In this document: piece after piece, positions 56,530 through 64,000 of the stretch
Layout of the letters: each line of letters opens with the position of its first letter
Numbering within the stretch: the first letter of the stretch is position 1
Assembly: GCA_910584265.1 (NCBI GenBank)
Contig: CAJTZE010000001.1
Location: 1-64,000, forward strand
Reading direction: 5' to 3'
DNA from: an uncultured Dorea sp.
Lineage (GTDB): Bacteria > Bacillota > Clostridia > Lachnospirales > Lachnospiraceae
DNA: 64,000 nucleotides
Translations under genes and position numbers: made by a program
The notes under the pieces: model-generated
Seen by the model: only the letters and a program-made list of their open reading frames with translations
Told to the model about the DNA's origin: nothing
The model's database searches: none

Positions 56530-56558
56530 TTGACTCTGTGAAAATGATAGGGTATGCT
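56530..56558 (+). promoter_or_regulatory. fruR promoter
   Basis: TTGACT (56530-56535), 17 bases, TATGCT (56553-56558), 53 bases before the regulator start. It lets fruR be made apart from fruKA. Confidence 0.65.
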
Positions 56559-56610
56559 ACATATAGTTACTGGAAATGGCAATGAATTAGGATATAAGGA
56601 TTGACGGAAT

Positions 56611-57360
56611 ATGCTGACAGAACAGAGATATGAATTGATATTACAGCTATTGGAGGACAAAAAGAGTATTACGGTAAATGAAGTGAAGGATCTTTTAAAG
56701 ACCTCGGAATCTACCGTAAGACGGGACATTACCGCGCTGGATAAGGCGGGAAAGCTTAAGAAGGTATTCGGCGGGGCGGTTGCAAAGAATTACCATACCT
56801 TTGCCATTCAGGAGCCTACGGTTGCCCAGAAGAAGGATTGGAACCTGGAGGAGAAGAGAAAGATAGCGAAATATGCCGCTTCCCTGATTGAGCCGGAGGA
56901 TTTTGTATATCTGGATGCAGGGACGACCACGGGCTGTATGCTGGATTATCTGATGGATCTAAGCGTGACCTATGTGACCAATGGGGTCTCTCATGCCCAG
57001 AGATTGGTGAAGAAGGGAATGAAGGTGATCCTTCTGGGCGGGGAGATGAAAGGTACGACGGATGCCGTGATCGGAAGCCAGGCCGTACAGCTTCTTATGA
57101 ATTACCATTTTACGAAAGGCTTCTTTGGAACCAACGGCATTACGAAAAAAGCGGGGCTTACCACGCCGGATATCAATGAAGCGGCGGTAAAAAGCATGGC
57201 TATGGAGCAGTGTGAGGCATGCTATGTGCTGGCTGACTCTTCTAAGTTTGATACGGTGAGCTCTGTGAGCTTTTCTACATTTTATAACGGGACGATTTTG
57301 ACTGACAGGATTGTGAAGGGATACGAGGAGCAGAAGCATATTATCGCGGTGCCGGAATAA
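56611..57360 (+). CDS. fruR: DeoR-family regulator of the fructose operon
   Basis: 249 residues. The helix-turn-helix is DeoR-type: MLTEQRYELILQLLEDKKSITVNEVKDLLKTSESTVRRDITALDKAGKLKKVFGGA. The effector domain has YLDAGTTTGCMLDYL and GGEMKGTTDAVIG, then FFGTNGITKKAGLTTPDINEAAVK, the sugar-phosphate fold. Most likely it senses fructose 1-phosphate. Unlike the common fruR-first order, it lies downstream of fruKA under its own promoter. It is convergent with the tRNA gene, sharing a terminator. Confidence 0.9.
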   Translation: MLTEQRYELILQLLEDKKSITVNEVKDLLKTSESTVRRDITALDKAGKLKKVFGGAVAKNYHTFAIQEPTVAQKKDWNLEEKRKIAKYAASLIEPEDFVYLDAGTTTGCMLDYLMDLSVTYVTNGVSHAQRLVKKGMKVILLGGEMKGTTDAVIGSQAVQLLMNYHFTKGFFGTNGITKKAGLTTPDINEAAVKSMAMEQCEACYVLADSSKFDTVSSVSFSTFYNGTILTDRIVKGYEEQKHIIAVPE

Positions 57361-57371
57361 ATCTTGAAAGT

Positions 57372-57405
57372 AAAAAAAGGATTCCCAGAGTGGAAATCCT
57401 TTTTA
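57372..57405. terminator. Bidirectional terminator between fruR and tRNA-Gly
   Basis: AAAAAGGATT-C-CC pairs with GG-A-AATCCTTTTT (loop AGAGT), with A-run left and T-run right, suiting both genes. Confidence 0.82.
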
Positions 57406-57409
57406 AAAG

Positions 57410-57482
57410 AGCGACAGACGGGGTTCGAACCCGCGACCCCAACCTTGGCAAGGTTGTACTCTACCAACTGAGCCACTGTCGC
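57410..57482 (-). tRNA. tRNA-Gly(GCC)
   Basis: Read on the minus strand, acceptor arms GCGACAG (57482-57476) and CTGTCGC (57417-57411) pair; the D arm has GCTCAGTTGGTAGAGT, the anticodon stem-loop is CAACC-TTGCCAA-GGTTG with anticodon GCC, and the T arm has GGGTTCGAACCCC-type GCGGGTTCGAACCCCG. A discriminator U follows. CCA is not encoded. The gene stands alone. Confidence 0.95.
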
Positions 57483-57513
57483 AAATGTTTTAGTGTTCCT
57501 CAGAACATTAATT

Positions 57514-57542
57514 ACTATACTACAGAGAAATGAGATTGTCAA
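57514..57542 (-). promoter_or_regulatory. tRNA-Gly promoter
   Basis: On the minus strand TTGACA (57542-57537), 17 bases, TATAGT (57519-57514), 31 bases before the tRNA 5' end. Confidence 0.8.
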
Positions 57543-57664
57543 CACTTTTTTTGAATTTTTTAATAAATTGTACTTTACATGGTTAAGGCCGCGTGGCTCC
57601 TGCCTGGAAGCAGAGCCGGCAGATCGAACCTTTACCAATTATATTACGAATGAGGTGATAACAG

Positions 57665-58381
57665 ATGAGGCTCCAGATTTATCATACGGTGAATTCTGGC
57701 TTATATCTATGGAATGGGAAATCGGGTCTGCTGATTGATGCCCTTCATGGCGGAAAAGGAACAGGATTTTCGGATACTCCGGACAGATATATCCAGATGA
57801 TGAAGCGAAAAGAGCAGTTTTTCGGACAGACGAATGATCTGCTCTTTACCCATGTGCATGCGGATCACTATGATGAAGAGCTGGTAAAACAGTTTTTTGT
57901 TCAGAATCCGGACAGCTTAATTTACGGTACGGGACTTGACAGAAACAAGGTTCAGTCAGTACTATTAGAAAAGGGAATCTCCCAGATTCGGATGAGAAAC
58001 TACATAATTTATTCGTTTTCAACCGAGCATGATGGAAAGGCTTATACAGAAGAGCCGCACTACTCTTATTTGATCCAGTCAGGGGAGCAGTATTTGTGGG
58101 TCAGCGGAGATGCGGTCCTGAAACCGGCTCTGGCAGACAAAGTAAGAAGTATTTCTTCGGAGGGAAGGATTCTTGCGGCCTTTGTGATGGTTTATCAGCC
58201 GGGAAGCAGATCTGGACGGGAATTTCTGCGGAAATTATCTGCGGAGAGTATTTATCTCTACCATCTTCCTTATAGAGAGGATGATATCTTTCACTATTAC
58301 CGTATGGCGGAGGATGTGGCGGCAAGGTGTGAACAGGAAGGTGTGGTTATCAGGAGACTTCCTGTAGACAGCTTTATATAG
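57665..58381 (+). CDS. MBL-fold metallo-hydrolase
   Basis: 238 residues. The metal motif HVHADHYD (about 63-70, the HxHxDH pattern) and a later GDAVLKP place it in the metallo-beta-lactamase fold. There is no signal peptide, so it is cytoplasmic. The substrate is not deducible; stand-alone MBL proteins include glyoxalase II, ribonucleases and ascorbate 6-phosphate lactonases. GAGGTGAT lies seven bases before the ATG. An 8-bp bulged hairpin (GGCTCCTGC/GCAGAGCC, 57595-57617) sits in the upstream region. Confidence 0.87.
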   Translation: MRLQIYHTVNSGLYLWNGKSGLLIDALHGGKGTGFSDTPDRYIQMMKRKEQFFGQTNDLLFTHVHADHYDEELVKQFFVQNPDSLIYGTGLDRNKVQSVLLEKGISQIRMRNYIIYSFSTEHDGKAYTEEPHYSYLIQSGEQYLWVSGDAVLKPALADKVRSISSEGRILAAFVMVYQPGSRSGREFLRKLSAESIYLYHLPYREDDIFHYYRMAEDVAARCEQEGVVIRRLPVDSFI

Positions 58382-58452
58382 GAATTCTATATAAATGGAC
58401 ACTTCTGCAGCGGGATTCATAAAAACAGAGAGTACGAAAGAGAGGAATTATT

Positions 58453-59019
58453 TTGAAAACAATTATCAGACATTCGATTTTGAGCGGCTTTTTAGTGGGT
58501 CTGGGTGTAATAATCAATACCATTGCAGATAACCGGTATATAGGAGCTATGCTGTTTTCCCTTGCGCTCCTTGTGATCATAGAGTGCGGACTGCAGCTCT
58601 ATACGGGAAAGATCGGCTTTGTGAGGACGGTTCCGGCAGAGAACCTTGCGGTGATGCTTGCGGGGAATCTGTTTGGCTCAGCGGTACCTATGCTGATGAT
58701 CGCAACCCAGAGACCGGAGGTCATGGAAACGATGCGGGGAGCGGCGGATAAGAAATTTTCCAATACATTTCTGGCGCTGTTTTTCTATGGATGTTTGTGC
58801 GGCGCGCTGATGTTTCTTGCAGTGTACTGTAAGAAGATGCTGATCACTGTATTCTGTATTATGGTATTTATTTTGTCGGGATATGAGCACTGTATTGCTG
58901 ATTTCCCATACCTGCTCTTGAATTTCAGTATGGTGAATGTGTTAAAATACATTATGATCATCGCAGGAAATTCGATAGGCTCTGTTGTCATACATTTTTT
59001 GATAAAGAAGGATGAATAA
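58453..59019 (+). CDS. Short formate/nitrite transporter (FNT)-like membrane protein
   Basis: 188 residues, six spans predicted: IIRHSILSGFLVGLGVIINTI at the start, NLAVMLAGNLFG in the middle, and FILSGYEHCIADFPYLLL, which matches the GxEHxIAD signature of FNT channels, near residues 141-158. FNT proteins are usually about 260 residues, so this is a reduced form. The only start with a ribosome site (GAGAGGA, seven bases) is a TTG at 58453. It lies between the MBL gene and the third MATE gene, all in the same direction. Confidence 0.8.
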   Translation: MKTIIRHSILSGFLVGLGVIINTIADNRYIGAMLFSLALLVIIECGLQLYTGKIGFVRTVPAENLAVMLAGNLFGSAVPMLMIATQRPEVMETMRGAADKKFSNTFLALFFYGCLCGALMFLAVYCKKMLITVFCIMVFILSGYEHCIADFPYLLLNFSMVNVLKYIMIIAGNSIGSVVIHFLIKKDE

Positions 59020-59057
59020 AAGAGAACGAGAAACGAAGGCAGTAAAGGAGATTCGCA

Positions 59058-60437
59058 GTGTCATCAGAGAATATTAATCAGAAGAATCCGCTTGCAGTGG
59101 AAAAAACAGGGAGGCTGATCGCCAGATTTGCCATACCGGCAATTATAAGCATGCTGGTGAGCTCCCTTTATAATATTGTAGACCAGATTTTTATCGGACA
59201 GGGTGTGGGAATGCTGGGAAATGCGGCGACAAACATCGCATTTCCCATATCCATTATCTGTACGGCGACAGCGCTTTTTTTGGGAATAGGGAGCGCTTCT
59301 AACTATAATCTGGAATCCGGTGCGGGACGTCCTGAGAAGGCGGTGCAGATTGCGGGCACGGGGCTTTTTATGCTGGCAGTCTGCGGTATTTTGATCGGTG
59401 TTGTGGTATTGGCCTTTCTTGACCCGCTGCTTCATGTATTTGGCGTAACGCCGGAGATTCTGCCCTTTGCCAGGGATTATACAGGGATCACAGCATTCGG
59501 GATTCCTTTTTTGATTCTTACGACAGGAGGCAATCATATTATAAGGGCGGACAGAAGCCCGTCCTATTCCATGGTGTGCATGCTGACGGGGGCAATTATC
59601 AATACGATTCTTGACCCGCTGTTTATCTTTACATTTCACTGGGGCATCAAAGGGGCTGCGGCGGCAACGATCATCGGGCAGATCATATCTGGAATCCTGG
59701 TCATTTATTATTTTGCAAAGAAGTGTAACATGGCTCTGGAGGTATCCATGCTCCGTCCAAAGGCAGAGCATGTGAAGGTGATCGCCGGACTTGGAATGGC
59801 ATCCTGTATCAATCAGATTGCTATGGCGGCTGTGCAGATTACGATGAATAACACCCTTCGGTATTATGGAGCCCAGTCTATGTATGGAGCAGATATTCCG
59901 CTTGCCTGTGTAGGGGTTATCTCTAAGGTGAATATGGTATTTATGGCAATCTGCATCGGTATCTCCCAAGGATGCCAGCCAATCTGGGGATTCAACTACG
60001 GAGCGGAGAATTATGGGAGAGTAAGAGAAACATATAGAAAGGCATTTTCCATCTGTATGACAGTAGGAATTACTTTTTTCTTATGCTTTCAGATATTTCC
60101 AAGACAGATTGTCAGTATATTCGGTTCGGGAAGTGAAGAATATTTTCATTTTGCAGAGCGGTATTTTAACATTTTTATGTTTGCTACATTCCTAAACGGC
60201 ATACAGCCCATGTCTTCCGGATTTTTTACATCGATCGGCAAGGCGAAGCTTGGAATTGTAGTGTCGCTGACAAGACAGATTATTTTCCTGCTTCCTCTGA
60301 TTTTGATTTTCCCCGTTTTTATGGGGATTGACGGAGTCATGTATGCAGGACCGATCGCAGATGCGGCGGCCGCCCTTGTGGCAGTCGGCTTTGCAGTACG
60401 TCAGATGAAAGAGATGAGAAAGAAGGAATGCATATAA
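59058..60437 (+). CDS. MATE-family efflux transporter (third of three)
   Basis: 459 residues from a GTG at 59058, supported by AAAGGAG seven bases upstream. Twelve spans in two halves; start KTGRLIARFAIPAIISMLVSSLYNIVDQIFIGQGVGMLGNAA, second half near GLGMASCINQIAMAAVQI. It has the NorM/MepA layout, closer to MepA-like pumps of Gram-positives, and may expel cationic drugs or dyes; the natural substrate is unknown. Its stop overlaps the upstream region of the second hybrid kinase. Confidence 0.92.
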   Translation: MSSENINQKNPLAVEKTGRLIARFAIPAIISMLVSSLYNIVDQIFIGQGVGMLGNAATNIAFPISIICTATALFLGIGSASNYNLESGAGRPEKAVQIAGTGLFMLAVCGILIGVVVLAFLDPLLHVFGVTPEILPFARDYTGITAFGIPFLILTTGGNHIIRADRSPSYSMVCMLTGAIINTILDPLFIFTFHWGIKGAAAATIIGQIISGILVIYYFAKKCNMALEVSMLRPKAEHVKVIAGLGMASCINQIAMAAVQITMNNTLRYYGAQSMYGADIPLACVGVISKVNMVFMAICIGISQGCQPIWGFNYGAENYGRVRETYRKAFSICMTVGITFFLCFQIFPRQIVSIFGSGSEEYFHFAERYFNIFMFATFLNGIQPMSSGFFTSIGKAKLGIVVSLTRQIIFLLPLILIFPVFMGIDGVMYAGPIADAAAALVAVGFAVRQMKEMRKKECI

Positions 60438-60451
60438 AGGAAGGTGAGGGC

Positions 60452-63400
60452 GTGGATAAAAGAGAGTATGAGAAGCTGGTAAATGCGCTGCCGGCCGCGG
60501 GAGTGTTTATAATCCGGGAGGACAATCATGAGATTTTGTATTACAATGAGCGGGTGCGGGAAAAATCCCCTGAGATAAGGCTTGGCATGCCCTGCCATGA
60601 GCTGGGGGATCATTCCTGTGTAAACTGTCCGCTGCTCACTATCGGCGGCAGGCAGGAAAACCGGACCTTAAGCTACAATAACTCATTTGGTGAAATGGTT
60701 GATATTACAGCAGTCAGAACAAAGTGGGAGGATGAAATCCCGGCATTTATCATTACGATTGCTCCTCATGTACAGGCAATCAGCCATGCCTATCATAAGA
60801 TCCTGCGTGTAAATCTTACGAAGGATCAGTATGAGGTGGTGAAGATGCGGCCGGAGGACAGGGCAGTGGGGTACGGCGCGGATTCCTTCTCGAGCTGGCT
60901 GGGGCAGTTTATTTATGACGGAGGACTCCATCCGGATGATATGAATCATTTTATTTCATTTACGCATCCGGATCATATCAAAAGCACACTGAAATCCGGG
61001 CGGGAGATTATGACCTGCTGCTACCGCAGGAATTTTGACGGTGATTTCCGGTGGAATCTGATGGAAATAGTGCCGGATTACGCCGCTTCTGACAGTGACC
61101 AGTATATTTTTATCTATGTAAAGGATGTTCATGATATTCTTCGGGAGAGTCTGGAGCTGGATGATGCAAGCGTCCGCATTCAGGAGGTGATACGTACTCT
61201 GGGGGAGCAGAATTTCAGTATTTATGGGATTGACCTTGATACCGGAGAGACGAATCTTGTGCGGGAAAACGGGCATACCCATACCGGCTGGAAGTCATGG
61301 ACTGTACAATGGAGTGAAATCATGGATTCCCGTTTGAACAGGCAGATCCATCCGTCAGACAGGGAAAAATTCTGCCGGAAGTTTTCTCTGGAGGGACTGC
61401 GCGGGTTAAAGGATACTTCCGTGAATAAGGCGGATATGCTCTGCCAGTGGCGGAGAGAAGAGGATCATGAGTACCGTTATATGGCTGTGATTGCCTATTT
61501 CGGCCAGAGGCATGGAGCCAAGAATTATACGATCCTTGCACTGCAGAATGTGGATAAGCGCGTACGGCAGGAGCACACGCTGTCGCTTAGGGATATGCAG
61601 CTTGCAGCAATCCTCAAATCCCGTTACAGTGTTATGACGACGGTTTATCTGGAAAACGGGCAGTGTGAGCGGGTCTGGATCAATGAGAGCAGTAAGATGC
61701 ATAATGTGCTGACCGGAAGCTATCATCAATATTTTCATAAGGCGCTGGAAACTGCGGTCCATCCGGAGGATGCGGAAATTTTTAAGAAGGTCATGAGTCC
61801 GGAGCATTTATATCAGAAGGCGGCAGGCGTGCGGGATTATTCGGAGGAAGTCTGCCGGTACCGGATGGCGGGTTCGGAGCTTAGATGGGTGGAACAGCAT
61901 GTGATCTATGCCCGTCAGGGAAACCGGATGTCGGTGAACATTCTGGGCAGGGATATTACAAGAGAGAAGATGGAAGAAGAGCTTAGGCTTAAGGAGGAGA
62001 GGGAACGGACGGATATTATCCAGAGTCTTGGAGGCATGTTTTTTGCAACCTATTATGCCGATCTAAAGGAGGATACCTTCCGCAGTGTTACCCAGCTTGA
62101 GGCGGCAGAACAGACCTTAAAGGAGACGGTGGATTATGCTACAGGATTAAGGAACTTTGCAGAGAATTTTGTTCATCCGGATGACAGGGAAGAGTATCTG
62201 AATGTGATGAGCATCGATAATCTGCGCCGTGCTCTGGATAAGAATCATCCGTATGTGACTCTGGCATATCGGAAAATGCCGGAGCATGCAGAGGTGAGAC
62301 CGGAGGATTACGGATGGATACGAAGCACAGCAGTAATGTCTCAGACTGACGAGGAGGGGAAAGCCCGGTCGATCGTCTACGCGGCGCAGGATGTAACAGA
62401 CAGCAAACGGAAGGAAATGAGGGAACAGCAGGCGCTTCAGGCGGCCTGTGAGGCGGCGGATCATGCAAATGCTTTCCGGCATGAATTTCTTTCCTGCATG
62501 AGCCACAATATCCGTACGCCTATGAATGGCGTAATCGGCATGATCAAGATTGCAGAGGATCATATGGACGATCAGAAGCGGGTCAAGGAATGTCTGGGAA
62601 AAGCATCGGAGTCTGGCAGGCAGCTGCTGACTATGATGAATGAGATATTAGACATCAGCATAATCAAGTCCGGCGGTTTTAATTTGAAGGCGGAGGCATT
62701 TCATTTATCAGAGCTGATGCGGCAGACGGCTGATGTAATCCTGCCCTATGTGCAGGCGAAGGGACTGTCTCTAAAGCTGCATCCGATGCAGGTGAAGCAC
62801 GAACATGTATTAGGCGATAGGCAGAGGCTGGAACAGATATTTTTGAATATTCTGGGAAATTCAGTAAAATATACGCCTTCTGGCGGCAGGCTGGAAATGT
62901 CGGTTCTGGAGCATGAGTTTACAGACCATGGCTGCGGCTCTTATGATTTTATATTCAGTGATACCGGCATCGGCATGGAGGAAGAATTTATCCGGCATAT
63001 TTTTGAGCCTTTCAGCCGTGCAGAGGATTCGGAGACGGGCTATACAGATGGCGTGGGGCTTGGAATGTCCATAGCACAGAACATTGCCCGTATGATGGGC
63101 GGAGCTATTAGTGTAAAAAGCAGCCTGGGGAAAGGCTCAAGGTTCGTTGTGACCGTTATTCTGCGTCTGCAGAATCCGGCAGAATTGTCCGGCGGACAGT
63201 CTGTTTCAGACAGCAGGAAGGAGGATGCGGTCTCCCCGCAGGGACGCAGGATCCTGCTGGTGGAGGATAACGAGCTGAATCAGGAGATTGCCATGGAGCT
63301 GATCGGAGAGGCCGGTGCGATGGTAGAATGTGCCGGAGACGGAAGGAAGGGACTGGAGCGCTTTGTTGAGATGCCGGAAGGATATTATGACCTGATCCTG

Positions 63401-63628
63401 ATGGATATCCAGATGCCGGTCATGAATGGCTTCGAGGCAACCCGCGCCATCCGGAAGATTCCGCGGGCGGACGCGGCGGCAATTCCGATTATTGCTTTGT
63501 CCGCAAATGTATCGCCTGAGGATATGGCGGCCGGCAGGGAAGCAGGGATGAATGGGCATCTTGCTAAGCCGTTAGATATTCCGGGACTTGAGAAGTGCAT
63601 GGATTACCTGTTGCAGTACAGGGCATAA
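60452..63628 (+). CDS. Large soluble hybrid histidine kinase, multi-PAS
   Basis: 1058 residues from a GTG at 60452 (AAAGGAAGG six bases upstream); an ATG at 60428 overlaps the MATE gene and lacks a site. No membrane helix. The first domain (about 1-110) is PAS-like with a Cys cluster: GMPCHELGDHSCVNCPLL (Cys48, Cys56, Cys59). Three to four more PAS/PAC units follow, each ending in a helix such as GRDITREKMEEELRLKEER. HisKA has His685 in CMSHNIRTPMNG, the HATPase has NILGNSVKYTPSGG and DGVGLGMSI, and the receiver has Asp985 in LILMDIQMPVMNGFEA. No output domain or HPt is attached. Same general family as the kinase at 50881. Confidence 0.93.
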   Translation: MDKREYEKLVNALPAAGVFIIREDNHEILYYNERVREKSPEIRLGMPCHELGDHSCVNCPLLTIGGRQENRTLSYNNSFGEMVDITAVRTKWEDEIPAFIITIAPHVQAISHAYHKILRVNLTKDQYEVVKMRPEDRAVGYGADSFSSWLGQFIYDGGLHPDDMNHFISFTHPDHIKSTLKSGREIMTCCYRRNFDGDFRWNLMEIVPDYAASDSDQYIFIYVKDVHDILRESLELDDASVRIQEVIRTLGEQNFSIYGIDLDTGETNLVRENGHTHTGWKSWTVQWSEIMDSRLNRQIHPSDREKFCRKFSLEGLRGLKDTSVNKADMLCQWRREEDHEYRYMAVIAYFGQRHGAKNYTILALQNVDKRVRQEHTLSLRDMQLAAILKSRYSVMTTVYLENGQCERVWINESSKMHNVLTGSYHQYFHKALETAVHPEDAEIFKKVMSPEHLYQKAAGVRDYSEEVCRYRMAGSELRWVEQHVIYARQGNRMSVNILGRDITREKMEEELRLKEERERTDIIQSLGGMFFATYYADLKEDTFRSVTQLEAAEQTLKETVDYATGLRNFAENFVHPDDREEYLNVMSIDNLRRALDKNHPYVTLAYRKMPEHAEVRPEDYGWIRSTAVMSQTDEEGKARSIVYAAQDVTDSKRKEMREQQALQAACEAADHANAFRHEFLSCMSHNIRTPMNGVIGMIKIAEDHMDDQKRVKECLGKASESGRQLLTMMNEILDISIIKSGGFNLKAEAFHLSELMRQTADVILPYVQAKGLSLKLHPMQVKHEHVLGDRQRLEQIFLNILGNSVKYTPSGGRLEMSVLEHEFTDHGCGSYDFIFSDTGIGMEEEFIRHIFEPFSRAEDSETGYTDGVGLGMSIAQNIARMMGGAISVKSSLGKGSRFVVTVILRLQNPAELSGGQSVSDSRKEDAVSPQGRRILLVEDNELNQEIAMELIGEAGAMVECAGDGRKGLERFVEMPEGYYDLILMDIQMPVMNGFEATRAIRKIPRADAAAIPIIALSANVSPEDMAAGREAGMNGHLAKPLDIPGLEKCMDYLLQYRA

Positions 63629-63670
63629 TATGCTAGAATATAGCGGAAACAAGTGAATAAATTTTTAACG

Positions 63671-63796
63671 CAGAGTAGGAATATGCGCGTCAAGTGCCAG
63701 CGGGACGGGGAGTTGCCGGCTGGACGAAAAGTGATGAGGCTGCCAGGCAAGAACGGCGGATGCGTCATTTGCGGTGCACATTCCGCATCCCGCTGC
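63671..63796 (+). ncRNA. Tetrahydrofolate (THF) riboswitch
   Basis: The THF-I core is recognisable: GAGTAG at the 5' edge, GCGCGTCAAGTG, a hairpin on CCAGC...GCTGG, then ACGAAAA, and 3' TTGCGGTGCACATTCCGCATCCCGCTGCTG-type closing sequence in which ATTCC pairs back to GGAAT. It lies directly before a FolT-like gene, the classic target. Assigned by eye; a covariance-model hit would confirm it. Confidence 0.85.
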
Positions 63797-63853
63797 TGCA
63801 CATAAGAAAGAAAAGCGATTACTGTCCGCTGTTTTATCTGCGGGCAGTAAAAG

Positions 63854-63900
63854 AATACCTGCTTATGAGCAGCTTTACGGGCTGCTGCAAAGGAGGTATT
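63854..63900 (+). promoter_or_regulatory. folT expression platform sequestering the ribosome site
   Basis: AATACCT (63854-63860) pairs with AGGTATT (63894-63900), and inside them GAGCAGC pairs with GCTGCTG. The right arm covers part of AAAGGAGG (63889-63896) and is followed by TTTT, so closing it would hide the ribosome site or stop transcription. Binding of THF upstream should set the choice. Confidence 0.65.
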
Positions 63901-63905
63901 TTTTA

Positions 63906-64000
63906 ATGAAGAATTTAAAACAACTGTTTGTGGACTCCTTTCAAGAGCTGAAAGACGTAAAGGCGTTAACGATGACGGCAATGCTTCTTGCCGTCGCAGT
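63906..64000 (+). CDS. folT: Folate ECF transporter S component, 5' end only
   Basis: Only 31 codons are in view: MKNLKQLFVDSFQELKDVKA, then LTMTAMLLAVAV. That fits the start of FolT proteins, with a short charged helix (QLFxDSxxELKxVKxL) followed by the AALLxAL-type first membrane segment. The THF riboswitch just upstream supports folate uptake as the role. AAAGGAGG lies nine bases before the ATG. The gene runs off the window. Confidence 0.8.
   Translation, partial: MKNLKQLFVDSFQELKDVKALTMTAMLLAVA

Overview
The window reads as chromosome of a Gram-positive anaerobic Clostridia member, most likely Lachnospiraceae (the Blautia/Dorea/Mediterraneibacter neighbourhood). This is inferred from family content only: DUF4364 next to a YhcC radical SAM protein, paired half-size chromate transporters, FeoA-FeoA-FeoB plus a FeoB-associated Cys-rich peptide, an ammonium channel fused to PII, a THF riboswitch before folT, many hybrid kinases and MATE pumps, and strong AGGAGG ribosome sites. 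Genus was not determined.

Layout. 1-2.7 kb is a scarred accessory edge: an internally deleted DUF3991/Toprim gene of the type carried by integrative elements, a VanZ-like gene, a membrane-anchored unknown, and the C-terminal stub of an IS630-type transposase. 2.7-10 kb is a fructan or fructo-oligosaccharide locus: lacI and yesL (DUF624) run left, and two CUT1 permeases, a lipoprotein binding protein and a GH32 beta-fructosidase run right from a divergent promoter region. 10.1-12.8 kb is a three-gene ABC-2 exporter. 12.8-16.1 kb is a small-gene patch (VOC, RibD-like, DUF2971, DUF1287) holding a decayed mgtE. 16.2-18.3 kb has a PQ-loop/SGNH-like fusion divergent from a LysR regulator. 18.4-22 kb is the DtxR/Feo ferrous-iron locus. 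22-25.8 kb runs left: chromate transporter halves, DUF4364, YhcC and malic enzyme.

26-30.8 kb is the conserved rho-rpmE-DUF1385-prmC-prfA information-processing cluster. 30.9-38 kb has a membrane-anchored 5'-nucleotidase, a DUF2156 protein, two PLP aminotransferases (one HisC), a small multidrug exporter and a MATE pump. 38-46.3 kb is nitrogen assimilation: gltB-gltD, then a separately promoted Amt-GlnK fusion. Both promoters are followed within about 10-25 nt by an intrinsic-terminator hairpin built on the same GGCG...CGCC base, so attenuation control of both is the most interesting regulatory hypothesis here. 46.4-50.7 kb has a variant shikimate dehydrogenase, an XRE membrane regulator, an ECF S component with a structured leader and a second MATE pump.

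50.9-63.6 kb has two soluble hybrid histidine kinases flanking a fruK-fruA-fruR fructose PTS locus, a tRNA-Gly(GCC), an MBL hydrolase, a short FNT-like channel and a third MATE pump. The window ends in a THF riboswitch and the first codons of folT.

I found no CRISPR array, rRNA, intact transposase, integrase, phage module or recognisable defence island. The novelty candidates are regulatory RNAs, domain fusions and gene fossils rather than a new multi-gene system.
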